Positions 48,301 to 59,497 of a DNA stretch of 64,000 nt are shown here, one piece after another (within the stretch, counting starts at the first letter, position 1; each line of letters starts with the position of its first letter). Location of the stretch: assembly GCF_026210795.1 (NCBI RefSeq), contig NC_089436.1, forward strand, positions 1,550,001 through 1,614,000. Reading direction: 5' to 3'. The notes under the pieces were generated by a model that saw nothing but the letters and a program-made list of their open reading frames with translations, was not told the origin of the DNA and ran no database searches. Position numbers and translations under genes: made by a program. This stretch comes from Rhizophagus irregularis (Eukaryota > Glomeromycota > Glomeromycetes > Glomerales > Glomeraceae).

Positions 48301-49305
48301 GATCAGCATCTCATTAAATTGATCATTTTTTTAAATTACACAATTCGTTCTATGTAGATCCAATAGATAACTCATTTTTAATACTCTAAATAAGCCTTTA
48401 AATTACCCATGGATAAATTATTTCATCCTTTTAGGGTTGTAAATGATAACATGTGCGATGATTACTCGTGAAAACATTATTTGTGATACTAAATTTCGTC
48501 ATTAAACCTTTCATCTTTCGGAGAGAAAATCGCGTATCTTTATACGATTATTGTAAAGTTCTTGGCAATTTTATGAATTAGTCATTCATATTGTATAATT
48601 GGATTAATTTATTTTCATTAAATTTTATATGAGTTAAACTTAACAGTGATAAAAAGAATATGATAAATGATCACAATTCGCCAATCATTTTTTTTCTTTT
48701 ATTTGCTACGCCACGAAAATTTAAATTTTCTGCGCCACGAACACAAAATTGTTGCCAAGAAATTCGAATCTGCACAATTAATATCACCATCAAAAAAAAA
48801 AACTTTGTCCTTTTATATCGCGTTAATCACGTGAAATAGCTTGGCAAAAACCATCGAATTATTTATATTGGAGTCCTTTTTTTCTTTACACTAGTTTCCT
48901 TAATTGAACAACCTGCTTTTTTTAATATTGGCGTTAATAGGTCTACTTTTTTGCTTGGCATTATTAAATCATGTGATGCCAAGAACAAGTACTTATAGAA
49001 TCCATAAATCGCAAATGGAAAAATATATATTTTTTTTTTTTTTGGACGCTTGAAATTCAGATTAAAAATTTTTTTTAAAAAAAGAAATAGGAAGCAGTGA
49101 AATAATAATATCTTTCAAAATAATTTTACTCTTTAAGATATATGGTTTTTTTATTGAATGATTTTCGGTAGAACACGATTATATAAATGGTTTATTTTAG
49201 TACACTTATACCTTTAATGGATAATAATTCAATTTAAATAAAAAAAAAATTTCTTTTCTTTCAGTCGTAAATTTCAAATTTTTTCACATTAATATTAGTA
49301 AAGCT
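45363..49305. other. AT-rich intergenic without genes
   Basis: 45600-45715 repeats variants of aatcaaattaatttaatctg. 45727-45835 and 46557-46670 are a diverged direct repeat (attcaatttaataaattttt; aaattggattattc versus aaattagattact), about 830 bp apart, possibly remnants of one repeat family. The remainder is simple AT sequence. No gene, RNA or clear transposon seen. Confidence 0.4.
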
Positions 49306-50190
49306 ATGTCACCATCGCCATTTGTTTTCATAACTTCAAAACCAACTTTATTTCCTTCAATCATTTTTAGTATCCTTTTCCTGCTTGCATCAAGCCTTCA
49401 CCTTTTTCGTATAATACAAACCCGACGTCGTGTCTACAAATTATTATTCATATTTAGTTTTTTAAGAACAGTATTATTTATTATACGGATTGCATGGTCA
49501 AAAAACCAAGATTCATTTGAACTTGCGATATCTTCTGGAATTTTCACTGCAGGCGCATTTTTCATAATAATTTTAGCAATATATATTCTTTTAGAGGATT
49601 GGATTCTTACCCTCTCAAATGCAATTCAAATTACGGATAGTAATTCAAATTCACAAAGGCGCTCAAAATTAACAAATTATGAACATTACACCTTAAAAAC
49701 GGCAGAATGCCTTCTTCCAGCATTTTCAGCATTATTCGTAGTAGGATCAATAAAAGAATTCAATACAGATATGTCTGACGAATTGGACACTTCAATAGAA
49801 AAAGGTGATACCATAATAAAATTTTCCATGATAAGTTTCTTAATTAGCGTATCACTTTATATGCTTCTTGTCACATATTTCGCAATAAAGTATAGTAATA
49901 TACCTATTCACAAACAATTAAAGGTTTTGGTATTATATATTGTTGGAGCTTTATTATTGATTGAGCTGGTTTACGGAACTTTTATGATTTTCTCTCCGCC
50001 TACCGATAAGATTAATAAGTATAGTTGGGTCTTTTATTTGTTCGAGTCACTTCCAGAGGTTTTAATTTTGGCTATTTTGGGGGGTGTTATTTTAGGTGAA
50101 TGGTTTTTTGAGGAAGAGAATATTGAATTGGTTGATAGCATTAAAACTGTTTCAATTGGGTCGATTGGGAATGGAAATGCAAGCGTCTGA
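49306..50190 (+). CDS. Seven-transmembrane fungal membrane protein, family unresolved
   Basis: An uninterrupted single-exon frame of 294 aa. Hydrophobic segments near residues 17-35, 45-65, 77-100, 130-150, 172-195, 205-230 and 243-265 give seven membrane spans with a basic first loop (RIIQTRRRVYK). A short soluble stretch (about 105-128) and an acidic C-terminus (EEENIELVDSIK) follow. The size and layout fit fungal seven-TM families such as RTA1-like or DUF7702 proteins; I cannot choose between them by eye. No frame damage, and codon use is less skewed than flanking DNA, so it looks functional. The nearest neighbour is the macrodomain gene, same strand, 1 kb downstream. Confidence 0.65.
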   Translation: MSPSPFVFITSKPTLFPSIIFSILFLLASSLHLFRIIQTRRRVYKLLFIFSFLRTVLFIIRIAWSKNQDSFELAISSGIFTAGAFFIIILAIYILLEDWILTLSNAIQITDSNSNSQRRSKLTNYEHYTLKTAECLLPAFSALFVVGSIKEFNTDMSDELDTSIEKGDTIIKFSMISFLISVSLYMLLVTYFAIKYSNIPIHKQLKVLVLYIVGALLLIELVYGTFMIFSPPTDKINKYSWVFYLFESLPEVLILAILGGVILGEWFFEEENIELVDSIKTVSIGSIGNGNASV

Positions 50191-51234
50191 GTGAATATAT
50201 TTCATAAACAATTACATCGCTGGCGAATGTTAACGTCATCAAAAAGCGCACATACTGTAGATATAATTAACTTGAATACAAATAGACGAAAATTAAGGAG
50301 GAGGAATTTGACGCAGTAAATTTGATGCTGCGCTGGGCGCTGGTTACAATCAAATCGGGATGAACGACGTTAGAGTTGGCGAGATTAAAAGATAATAATA
50401 ATAAAGTATTTTCTGTCCTTCATTTATTTTGGAGGTTAAAATGTAAATGAAAACTACGTAATTACTACAGTTTTAAATACTACTTTTTTTGTAAATTTTT
50501 TCTTTTAGTATATTTTGTAGTTGAAAGATACCTAATCATGTAATAAATTTTCACATTCAAAATTTTCTTACACTTAAGCATAATAGAAAAAAAAAAATTG
50601 TATCAATAATCTAACTATATACGGAAAAACGGAAAAATGACCACCCATATCTACCATGTGATTTCAAATGATTATTTCAACGTGATCGAATAAAGTGGAA
50701 TTTCCTTGTAAATTTCAGGATGATCTATAATTACTGGTACGCACAGGATAATCGTTCTGGTCAAGGACTGTAGTCACGATGATTTTTTGATTCTACAGAT
50801 TTGATCGAAAAGGAGTGCAGTTTTTTGATCGAATCCTCGAATCTTAATGTCAGATTTGAACCAATAAAATAAACGTCTTCTGGACGCGTTGTAAAAAATC
50901 ACGTGATTTTCTCGTATGTGTCATATAAAGGTAATTAGTTTTTTTAAAAAAAATCGATGTTGATTCATAATCTAACTTGATCTCAAAATTCTAATTTTCT
51001 TTTTTCTTTTATATTCGTAAAGGTAAAATATATACACTTTTCTGTTCAAAATAATTTTCAGCTATTTGGATATTAAAAATTAATAATTCATTACTAATAT
51101 AAAATATTCAGGCCAAATAACTTTTTTTAATGTACGATATTTTCGCACCTTGTCATTTTTTTTTTTTATTGTAAAGTTTGTATTATAATTGAGATACCTT
51201 CTAAAAAATTTTTTATTTGAATTGTATTATTTAG
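50191..51234. other. Intergenic, upstream region of macrodomain gene
   Basis: 50200-50400 is GC-richer, without a frame. The string atcacgtgatttt at about 50909-50921 is palindromic around CACGTG, a possible E-box-type site. The ATG at 51235 follows directly on tattatttag, so the 5' leader may contain an intron ending there. Confidence 0.3.
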
Positions 51235-51771
51235 ATGTCTGATACAACTTATTCTTATCCCTCAACTCCCCCGCCGCAAGAAACCCCGGCTCCACCGCCA
51301 ACTCCTGCAACTCCATTATCATCGACAACATCAATTGAAAAATTTACTTTTACAGAACGACAAGGAGACTTATTCACTGATGCACCACCAACTGACGCGT
51401 TAGCTCATTGCGTATCTCAAGATCTTAGAATGGGTAAAGGTATCGCATATATTTTCAAGAAAAAATATGAAGGATTAAATGAATTGAAAGCTCAACAATG
51501 TAAAGTCGGTCAAGTTGCTTATCTTCAACGTGATAATCGTTATATTTTTTATTTAATTACTAAATATTATGTTTACGATAAACCTGATCGTAAAGAATTT
51601 GAAACAAGTTTGGTGGAATTGAGAAGGTTGTGTGAACAACTTGGTGTTAGAGGTTTAAGTGTTCCTCGGATTGGAACTGGATTGGATGGGTTATCTTTGA
51701 GTTATGTTAAAAGTGCTATTAACGAAGCCTTTGAAGGGAGTAATATCAAAGTTACTATGTTTTATTTGTAG
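51235..51771 (+). CDS. Macrodomain protein, TARG1/OARD1-type ADP-ribose hydrolase
   Basis: 178 aa with a Pro/Thr-rich start (residues 1-33), then one macrodomain. GDLFTDAPPTDALAHCVSQD followed by MGKGIA forms the nucleotide-binding start, and GQVAYLQRDNRYIFYLITK leads to Lys110, matching the catalytic Lys of TARG1. VPRIGTGLDGLSL carries Asp151, matching its catalytic Asp. Family members remove ADP-ribose from acidic residues and deacylate O-acetyl-ADP-ribose. Both catalytic positions are kept and the frame is clean, so it should be active. Convergent with the rhodanese-like gene, 220 bp apart. About 12 kb from the two PARP-like genes, which may supply its substrate, but no direct link is shown. 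Confidence 0.85.
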   Translation: MSDTTYSYPSTPPPQETPAPPPTPATPLSSTTSIEKFTFTERQGDLFTDAPPTDALAHCVSQDLRMGKGIAYIFKKKYEGLNELKAQQCKVGQVAYLQRDNRYIFYLITKYYVYDKPDRKEFETSLVELRRLCEQLGVRGLSVPRIGTGLDGLSLSYVKSAINEAFEGSNIKVTMFYL

Positions 51772-51991
51772 TATAATTTGGATGATTTCATTTTTCTTCT
51801 TATGTTCATATATATAAGCAATGATTCTTTATCATAATCTTTTAATCATAATTTGATCTTGAATAAATATTGTGCAAAGTAATTCAAATTCGAAACTTTA
51901 TTAACATTGTAGAATAAATAAACCTCTTGATGGAAAAAGTCAATTACTGACTCAGGAATAGCACGATTCAAGTAATATAATATTAATAATC

Positions 51992-52552
51992 TTATTCCCA
52001 ATAATCAGGATCATAATTTTCAATTAGTTTAGGATCAGCCTTATTTTGACTCTGCCATTCACTGATTCCACCTTGTAACACTTGAACTTTTTGATTAGTT
52101 CCCATGTTTTCTGTTACTTCTTTGAAAATTCTTGCACATTTTGGCCCACGAACTTGAGATAAAGCGCATGTGAAAACTATTCTAGGTACTAAATAACAGA
52201 AAGTAAGAAGATAAAGATTTATTTGATTAAATAAAAAATATTCTGATAGTTTACCTTGGTTGTATTTGGAAATAAGACCATCAACATCATCAAGAAATTT
52301 TGTAGAAGGGCTGTTAATGCTATTTGGTATATTACCTCCCTATTTTGAAGGAAGATTACAAAGAAAATAGATTGAGAAGAATCTTGTTGTTAAGAATTTT
52401 TGATATAAAAATATAATTTTAAATAACTGACAAGTATTTACTTCGTAATCATCATCTCTAACATCAACCACCAAATAATCTTTTCCAGGAACTTTAGTAG
52501 TATCTTTTATAATCTCAACTAATTCAGATGGTTTGATGAATTCGTCCGACAT
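51992..52552 (-). CDS. CDC25/arsenate-reductase-like rhodanese phosphatase (Ibp1/Ych1 type), 130 aa
   Basis: Three exons, 52442-52552, 52255-52339 and 51992-52188 (393 nt), with GT-AG introns of 102 and 66 bp. Starts MSDEFIKPSELVEIIKDTTK. The rhodanese fold shows YLVVDVRDDDYEGGNIPNSI and the active-site loop CALSQVRGP: Cys73-x5-Arg79, the same loop as plant CDC25/ACR2-like and fungal Ibp1/Ych1 proteins. Related enzymes have His before the Cys; here it is Thr. The size (130 aa) is normal for the family. Likely tyrosine phosphatase or arsenate reductase; the sequence does not decide. A longer reading from 52756 (MTYSLANLARYFYS) would add 68 residues rich in Ser, Tyr and Asn with few acidic residues, which could be a mitochondrial presequence; I prefer the inner Met because domain homology starts there. 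Confidence 0.8.
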
Positions 52553-52756
52553 TTTTCCTCGTAGTAAAAATGTTTGATATTTATTAGACTGCCTAAGGTG
52601 ATCAAGTTTATGAAAAGGTGAATTGTAACAGTTAGCTTGACTTGAAAAAGAATAAGAAAAGATAGAAATATATAAACGTTTTGACGAAAAATTATTAAGG
52701 TTTGAATTGGAGAAAGAATAAAAATAACGTGCAAGATTTGCAAGAGAGTAAGTCAT

Positions 52757-53998
52757 CGAGTCATTTATATTATCAAGCCGTACCGATTATTTATGTGGAA
52801 AGGTCTTACAGAAAAACGCCCTTATACGGATACAGATGTGGATGTCATACAATAACTCGGCAAGTCCTTTTCTTTGACTTTTGCGTTAGGATGTAATTAT
52901 CTTAAAGTGGAAACTGAGATGCCTATCAATAACTCTAATACGCAGAAATATTGTGTCATTTTAATTTTTTTTGTTAACAATATAAATAATATGTTATGTT
53001 TTATCTTTAGATATTGATCAGGTTTTTAATTTATTACTTCTATTATTAATAAATTAGGATTATTAAATTTATGTTATGTATAAACGAAACTATACTTTAA
53101 TTGATGGATTCAATGCTTATGTTCTATCTCGGCCAAAATTATTTGGGCACTTTGTTTTGCCAAAATTATGCAGATCATCACATGTTGATGTAATAACATG
53201 TAAATACCACACTATTTAAATTGTCTTAATAATAATAATAAGCAAAAATTATGAAAATCCAGTTACTAGAACAAAAGATATTATAAAATAAACTTCTAGA
53301 CAATTTAAAGTATAATTACATGCTAAATATTAATCCCATAAATATAAAATTATTATCCTTTAAATCCTTTAATAAGACAAGTATAATAAATTCAATTTTT
53401 AAAATTTAAACTATGCAAATCTATATAAACTTCTAATACTTACATAGTATTTACAATTGTATAAGAATATATTTCTACAAAAAATAAAAAAAAAATATTT
53501 TATTCTTTAAAATATTAAAAAAATTTCTTTTTCCTCCTTAATTATCTTTTTTTTTTCCTTAATTATCTTTAAATTTTATGTTAAAAAATGTATTTTTACA
53601 AAAAAATAAAAAAAAATGTTGAAAATATTCTTAAATAAATTAATCAATATTTATCTTGGTAAAACTTACCAAAGGACTATTTAAATAAAATTGCTAATAT
53701 GTACTGCGCTTTTCTAATTTATTTCTGTTTACACTGATTAGTGATTAGTTATAAATAATCTAATGTGATCAATTTTTTTTCAAAACCAATTTTGATGACA
53801 TTTATTTGACTGGTTATCAGACTAATATAAATATGACTAGTGAGTCAAAAATAAACTTATTCTTGGCAAACTTTTTAATATCTTTTAAGCATAAATGTAA
53901 ATACAATTCAATTACAATTTATAACTTTAAGAAATAAATATTGCAAATTTCATGAAACTTATAATAGACAGAAATGGAAAATAAAATCTAATAATGAA
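52757..53998. other. AT-rich intergenic
   Basis: No gene supported. 53125-53165 contains a single tcggccaaaattatttggg string related to the gccgaaa repeat families elsewhere in the window. Confidence 0.35.
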
Positions 53999-54202
53999 TT
54001 GAAAGACATGATTGAGAAACAGTTTAATCTAACAGGTGATACTTTTATTTTGATGGAATATGCAATAAATAAACTAAATGATATGGATTTCAAATTAAAA
54101 GTTATGAAAGTTAATCTAAATAACATAAAGACTAGATTGAGCAAAACGAATGCTTTGCTAAATAATACAGTCAGCACTGTTAATGTTCTAAGAGATGAAT
54201 AG
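53999..54202 (+). pseudogene. Coiled-coil fragment of an unknown AM-fungal family
   Basis: 67 codons: MKDMIEKQFNLTGDTFILME, then NDMDFKLKVMKVNLNNIKTR with heptad-like spacing. Weak homology-like text continues past the stop (about 54205-54300) in broken frames, so this is the surviving part of a longer gene. I cannot name a function. Confidence 0.4.
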
Positions 54203-55504
54203 GTTTGAACAGAAATTTTAAGGACTTTTCAGAATTGGATTGGAATTTTTTTTTAATAAACTAAATACTAAGTTCCAGAGAGTGAGAGGCAATTAGGATG
54301 GTATTAATAAAGCACTTAAAGATTATTATTACAAAAAAATTGACGTGAATAATTAATATGAATGTGTCATAAAATTAAATGAAGTATTAAGTAAAATTAA
54401 TCTGAATTTCAAAGACTGTATTGTTAATGAAAATGAAAAGGGATAGTAATGACATATTTCATTATAAATGGTAGAAAAGAGCAAAAGCAAGAAAAATATT
54501 AAATCAATACTTTTCTAATAACTTTGAAAAATTTTAAATATCATTACAAAAACTTTTTAGCACAGACATATGAAGTACTTGGAATGGATATAGTATCATT
54601 TAATAGTTTAATGGTATGTACAGCCATTTATTTATTGTTACTTTACCTACATTTTTTAATTTTGTATTATAACCAATAAATTTTAATTTTATAGGAATTA
54701 CTTTAATAGTCTTTACAAAAAAAAATAAAACTATTATGTTCAAAAAATTGTTGAAAGAAACAAATATCCTCTCCAGGTTTTTTAAAGATAATTTTTATTA
54801 GGAAAAATTACAAAAAATTTCTTAAAGCTTGCATAAGATTAGTTAAAGTAGTAATTTCAGTTATAATTATAATAGTAATTGCTTAAATTAGTTTTTTTTT
54901 TAAATGAAATTCTATGTGATTATTTATGTATTCATTAATGTAAATAAACACTAGTATAAGTTATACAGAAAATAATCATATCCATAGTCACTATATTATT
55001 TTTTAATCATACAGAATATCATAAGCTATGTAATAAAATTAATATAGTTTTTTTCGCTTCTATCAGTAAAAGTTTCATTCATAGTTTGGGCATTTATTTT
55101 TTATATATATATGGATATGAGGTGTATGTAATTTATCAGAATATCATTGATCTTTGAGTTCATCAGCCAAATTTTCGCTTGATTATACAACTTTTTAAAA
55201 ATAAAATAATCACTTCATCAGGAGTTGTATTTTTTATAAAATCTATGCAACATCTATAAACCTATATATATCCAATATAAATTTGTTATATAAATTTTTA
55301 TAAATCCATAATATATATAAATAATTTATTTATTTTTTACATAAATATAAAATTATTATAAATAATTCATATAAAATCTATATAAATATAAAATTATTTA
55401 AATATAAATATATGTATAATTATAGCCAAATAAATTTATACAAATATTTTGAATAAAATTACTTAAATATAGAATTATTTAAATATAAATTTATATATAA
55501 TATA
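54203..55504. other. AT-rich, no gene
   Basis: Continues the broken gene above for about 100 bp, then simple AT-rich sequence with tataaatttttataaat-type repeats at 55255-55500. Confidence 0.35.
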
Positions 55505-55985
55505 TAGACCCCTACACTAATTTACCGGATTTCATGAAATTTACTTAGTAATATATAGTAAAATTGATGATTTTTGCGCTGCATAAAAGTTTATGAATTT
55601 TTAATAAAATTCAGCCAGAATTTTTTTTTTAAAAAGCCAATCAATTATAATTGTTAAGTATTAAAACAAAAAAGAAAAATTTTTAAAATATAAAAAAATT
55701 TTCTCATTGCAAAGTATAAGCAATAATTTTTCTATATGTTTTTTTCATTTTTACATATAAAATTATCTCATCCATTACTTTACAAATAAATATTTCTTTG
55801 CATTTTAAAATAGAATATTTCTGATTACATTTTTAAAAACTATAATCAATTGGCTTTCAAATAAAAAAAATTTGGCCAAATTTTATTGCGAACTCGTAAA
55901 TTTTTATGCAGCCCGAAAATCATCAATTTTACTATATATTACTAAGTAAATTTCATGAAATCTGGTAAATTAGTGTAGGGGTCTG
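55505..55985. mobile_element. 481-bp MITE with long (~110-bp) inverted ends
   Basis: The left arm (agacccctacactaatttac, then tactaagtaaa-type sequence) is matched on the opposite strand by the right arm ending gtgtaggggtctg at 55985. Arms are about 110 bp with few mismatches. TA at 55503-55504 and 55986-55987 fits a Tc1/mariner-type target. No coding capacity. Only 30 bp from the next element. Confidence 0.75.
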
Positions 55986-56015
55986 TATAATTAAATAAAT
56001 AATATTATACAAATA

Positions 56016-57049
56016 CAGTCAACTCCCTCTATAGTCACTTCCGTTATAGTCACATTCTACTATATAGTCACACCAGTTGAATGTTCAAAACACTTTATTA
56101 TTAAAATCTATCCTATATATCACAATCTATCTATAGTCACTATCACACCTATCCTCAAAAATCTTATATTAAAAAGAACCATTTATAATCACAGTTATAT
56201 AAAAAATATATTAAATAACTTGGCATCTAATAATCGTACAAAGATGTATCATAGCTTGTTAGAATCGTCTCACTGAGACGAATCGAATGGTGGTAGTTTT
56301 ATCCTTTTCCGATCACTGGCTGACGAGTTATTCAACAAAATGTTAAATATCGGCATTATAATATTTCTTGATTTATGTTTACTGCGCCATTTAACATTTT
56401 GCTAGATTTCTCAGTACCTAGTGATTGTAAAAAGACGATTTATAGCTCGTTGGAATCACCTCATCGAGATGAATCAAATGGTGGTAAGCTCAATATTGAC
56501 GGAGTTATTACTTAAAAACAATTTAATATTTTTTAATTTCGTAAATTGATCTAGTGATTGGATTTCGATGTATCTTATACCATTAGATTCGTCTCATCAA
56601 GACGAATCGAATGGTAGTAAGATCGTCTTTCTAAGATCAATATTGGCAGAGTTATTACACAAAAACCATTAATATTTTTTTAATTTCGGAAATTAATCTA
56701 GTGGTTGGATTTCGACGTATTTTATACCATTAGAACCGTCTCATCAAGACAAATCGAATGGCGGTAAGATCATCTCTCTACGATTAATATTGGCGAGTTA
56801 CGATACAATAAAGTTTTAAGTATAATTTTGGCTAAAATTATGTTAATTTTTGGCCGGAATCATTAAATCCTTAGGGAATCACTAAATCCTTACATCATGA
56901 TTTAGTGAGGATGATGCAATGAACGACCTACCTTCATAACCTTCAATAGAGGGTGCGGAAAGTAGTGGCCACTAAACGTACAATACACTTGTAAAATAAT
57001 CACCAAATATGGATTGTCCCAAATGTGTGACTATAAAGAGAGTTGACTG
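56016..57049. mobile_element. 1034-bp pogo/Tc1-mariner-like element, copy 2
   Basis: Same family as 11424-12384: ends CAGTCAACTCCCTCTATAG and inverted partner, TA at 56014-56015 and 57050-57051, the same four hairpin-bearing internal units. By eye the two copies differ at only a few percent of positions up to about 56860. After that, copy 2 has about 135 bp (with the hairpin taaatccttacatcatgattta) in place of a ~50-bp segment of copy 1. Confidence 0.8.
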
Positions 57050-57051
57050 TA

Positions 57052-57752
57052 TATACTAATTACATACATATAAAATTCAAGTACATATTTTGTATAAAAT
57101 TTTCATATAAATTTCACTTGTTTAAGACCTTATCAGATAGACTTTCAATAAAATTAATTGTTAATTTATTTTTGACAACTATTTTATTTTATTTAGAATA
57201 TCAATGTTAGGATAAATAAAATCAGATTAGAGTTAAAGGTAAAGTATATATCAATTATTTTTATTAGTAAATTGTTATTTAAAAAGTTACACTTTTTTTG
57301 ATTAAATCTTATTTCTTTAGAGATAAAATTTAGTATAAAATTTTTTTTACGTTTACTTTTCAAGAACTTCTAGTTTTTAAGTATAATAAAAAAGTTTATA
57401 TAATTTAGTTATTTTATATTTAAAATAATAAAAATATAATGTTGTAATGCTCATATGATCCCAATTTTTTACATAAAAGAAAATAATTTAATAAAAAGAT
57501 GAAGCTATATCTAAACTATTTAAAAGTTAAAACACTTTATTTTTGCTAATATATATATGAACTATATTCACTTTATAAATAAATATTTCTAATATACTAA
57601 TCTATTAATAATAAATGGTATGTTTTGTTATAATTATGATAGATATAGTAATGCCTTTTAACATTTCTTATATCTGGTATATGACACTTATTGCTTAAGA
57701 TCCTAATAATCAATATGTTATACAATGATCAAATAGTTGTTGATCAGTTATT
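57052..57752. other. AT-rich, no gene
   Basis: Simple sequence; nothing supported. Confidence 0.35.
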
Positions 57753-57941
57753 GACTATTCTACTGATCTTCATATTCTGGATTTATATAATAAAGTAAAA
57801 GCATTTAATTTCAATACAAATAATATCTATAATGAAGAATATAATTATAATTCTGATTATATTATTTTTCACAATCAAGAAGAAAAATGGGCATTAATTC
57901 CATTATTATCTGAATATGTTATTTTTCAAAAAATGGTTTAA
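57753..57941 (+). pseudogene. 62-codon gene fragment
   Basis: An open stretch without a start codon: DYSTDLHILDLYNKVKAFNF, then EEKWALIPLLSEYVIF to TAA at 57939-57941. Composition and phrasing look protein-like, and it continues no neighbouring frame. Probably the tail of a dead gene. No family recognised. Confidence 0.35.
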
Positions 57942-58203
57942 ATTATCAATTTTAAAGAAAAATAATCAATTATTGTTCTTATAGGAAAAGTTTGACTTGG
58001 ATACATCCTATATAAATAAAAAAGCTCAAGATATTAAACAGCTTGCATTTCACTGTATACAGTTCCTTCTTGATATAACGAACCTTGCATCTTAATTGAT
58101 CAGGACTTCATTATAAACAACTTTATTAACACTATAATGAATTCTTTAGTATAGGTATATCAGTCATATTACTCATATAGATCATGTGATTTGTTGATCT
58201 GAT

Positions 58204-58649
58204 TAAGGTTGCTTGCCGAAATTAGGTAATTTAGGCCAAGGCTGAAACTTTTTTGTAGCCGAAAGTTTAGGCAATCAAAAATAAATTTGCCGAAATTTAT
58301 AATGCCAAAATTATTGCCGAAAGTCCGAAATTTGACCGAAATTATTGGTATAATTCTGGCCATTTTTAGGATGTAATTCTGGCCAGAAATGATCGACATT
58401 GTAAATTTCCTTTTTTGGAAAGTTATGTAACCTTTGTGAAACTGATTTCACCAATTTTACTGGGAAACAAAATTTCCTTTTTTTGGAAATTGGTGTAATG
58501 GCACGTGACACAATATCATAATTTCGGCTGAATTTTAATTTTGGCCAAAATTAAGACTGAGTTTCGGCCTAATTTCAGCATTTTCGGCATTTGATTTGAT
58601 TGGCCGAAACCTTTTGGAATTTCCTTTTTAGTTTCGGCAGGCAACCTTA
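58204..58649. mobile_element. 446-bp hAT-like MITE with 8-bp TSD
   Basis: Inverted ends TAAGGTTGCTTGCCGAAA and its near-complement ending at 58649, fitting the hAT end pattern. The 8-bp flanks are gatctgat (58196-58203) and gaactgat (58650-58657), seven of eight identical. The interior is full of gccgaaa and its inverse. A truncated relative ends at 9877. It sits directly upstream of the micro-exon array. Confidence 0.75.
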
Positions 58650-58689
58650 GAACTGATTACTGATAATTTAATTACTAACATTTTTTTTA

Positions 58690-59345
58690 TTTTTTTTATT
58701 GTAGTGAATTTTCCAGACTTTAAAATGGTCATCTGAAACGAGAAGTAAGTGGGAACAACTCATTTTTTTTATTAATTTTATTTAAGAACATTTACTAATG
58801 TTTTTTTTTTATTTTTTTTATTGTAGTAAACTTCCTGGACTTCAAAATGAACGCCTGGAATGAGAAGTAAGTGGGAATAACTCTTTTTTTTATTAATTTT
58901 GTTTAAGAACATTTACTAATGTTTTTTTTATTTTTTTTTATTGTAATAAACTTTTCAGACTTTGAAATGGACACCTAGAATGAGAAGTAAGTAGAGATAA
59001 CTCTTTTTTTATTAATTTCATTTAAAAATATTTATTACTTTTTTACTTTTTTTATTGTAGTGAACTTCCTGGACTTTGAAATGGGTGTTTAGAATGAGAA
59101 GTAAGTGGGAATAACTCATTTTTTTTATTAATTTCATTTAAGAACATTTACTAATATTCTTTTTTTATTTTTTTATTATAGTGAACTTCCTGGATTTTGA
59201 AATAGGCGTTTGAAACAAGAAGTAAGTGGGAAACTCATTTTTTTTTATTAATTTCATATAACATTATTTACTAATGTTTCTTTTTTTATTTTTTTTATTG
59301 TAGGAAATGTTTTCTGAAGTGTTCTACTTTTTTTTGTAAATTTCA
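58690..59345 (+). repeat. Tandem array of ~120-bp units, each framed by splice signals
   Basis: Five units plus a sixth start. Each has a T-rich tract, an attgtag acceptor, a 40-nt block and a gtaagt donor. Blocks: 58705-58744, 58827-58866, 58947-58986 (acceptor AG lost), 59061-59100, 59182-59221; the next acceptor is at 59303. Spacing is 122, 120, 114, 121 and 122 bp. The 40-nt blocks are alike (gaacttcctggactttgaaa). Most spacers carry ttactaat about 35 nt before the acceptor, like a branch site. Forty is not a multiple of three and most copies have stops in every frame, so joined blocks give no long protein. Probably a non-coding transcript or a decayed micro-exon gene. Confidence 0.6.
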
Positions 59346-59497
59346 GCTTGGAACTTGGAAATGGAAACTGATGAATATTTTTAAAGAGTTGAAAGTAGGT
59401 TTTTAATTTTTTTTATGTAAAAATGTTTATTATAATTCCTTTTTTTGTAGAAAATAATTTAATGTTGTTTACAATAACTGACTATATAATAAATAAA
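59346..59497 (+). other. Possible 3' end of the plus-strand micro-exon transcript
   Basis: Further splice-like signals: tttcag at about 59341-59346, gaaagtaggt near 59391, and tttttttgtag near 59450. aataaataaac at about 59490 could be a polyadenylation signal. It meets the end of the opposite-strand gene, so transcription would be convergent. Confidence 0.3.

Noticed and set aside
45363..49305. LTR pair formed by the repeats at 45727 and 46557
   Set aside because: The copies are short and diverged, and no internal retrotransposon sequence or TG...CA ends lie between them.
30415..52552. A co-transcribed ADP-ribosylation operon
   Set aside because: Genes lie on both strands, have separate introns and are separated by 10 kb of repeats; only a loose linkage is reported.
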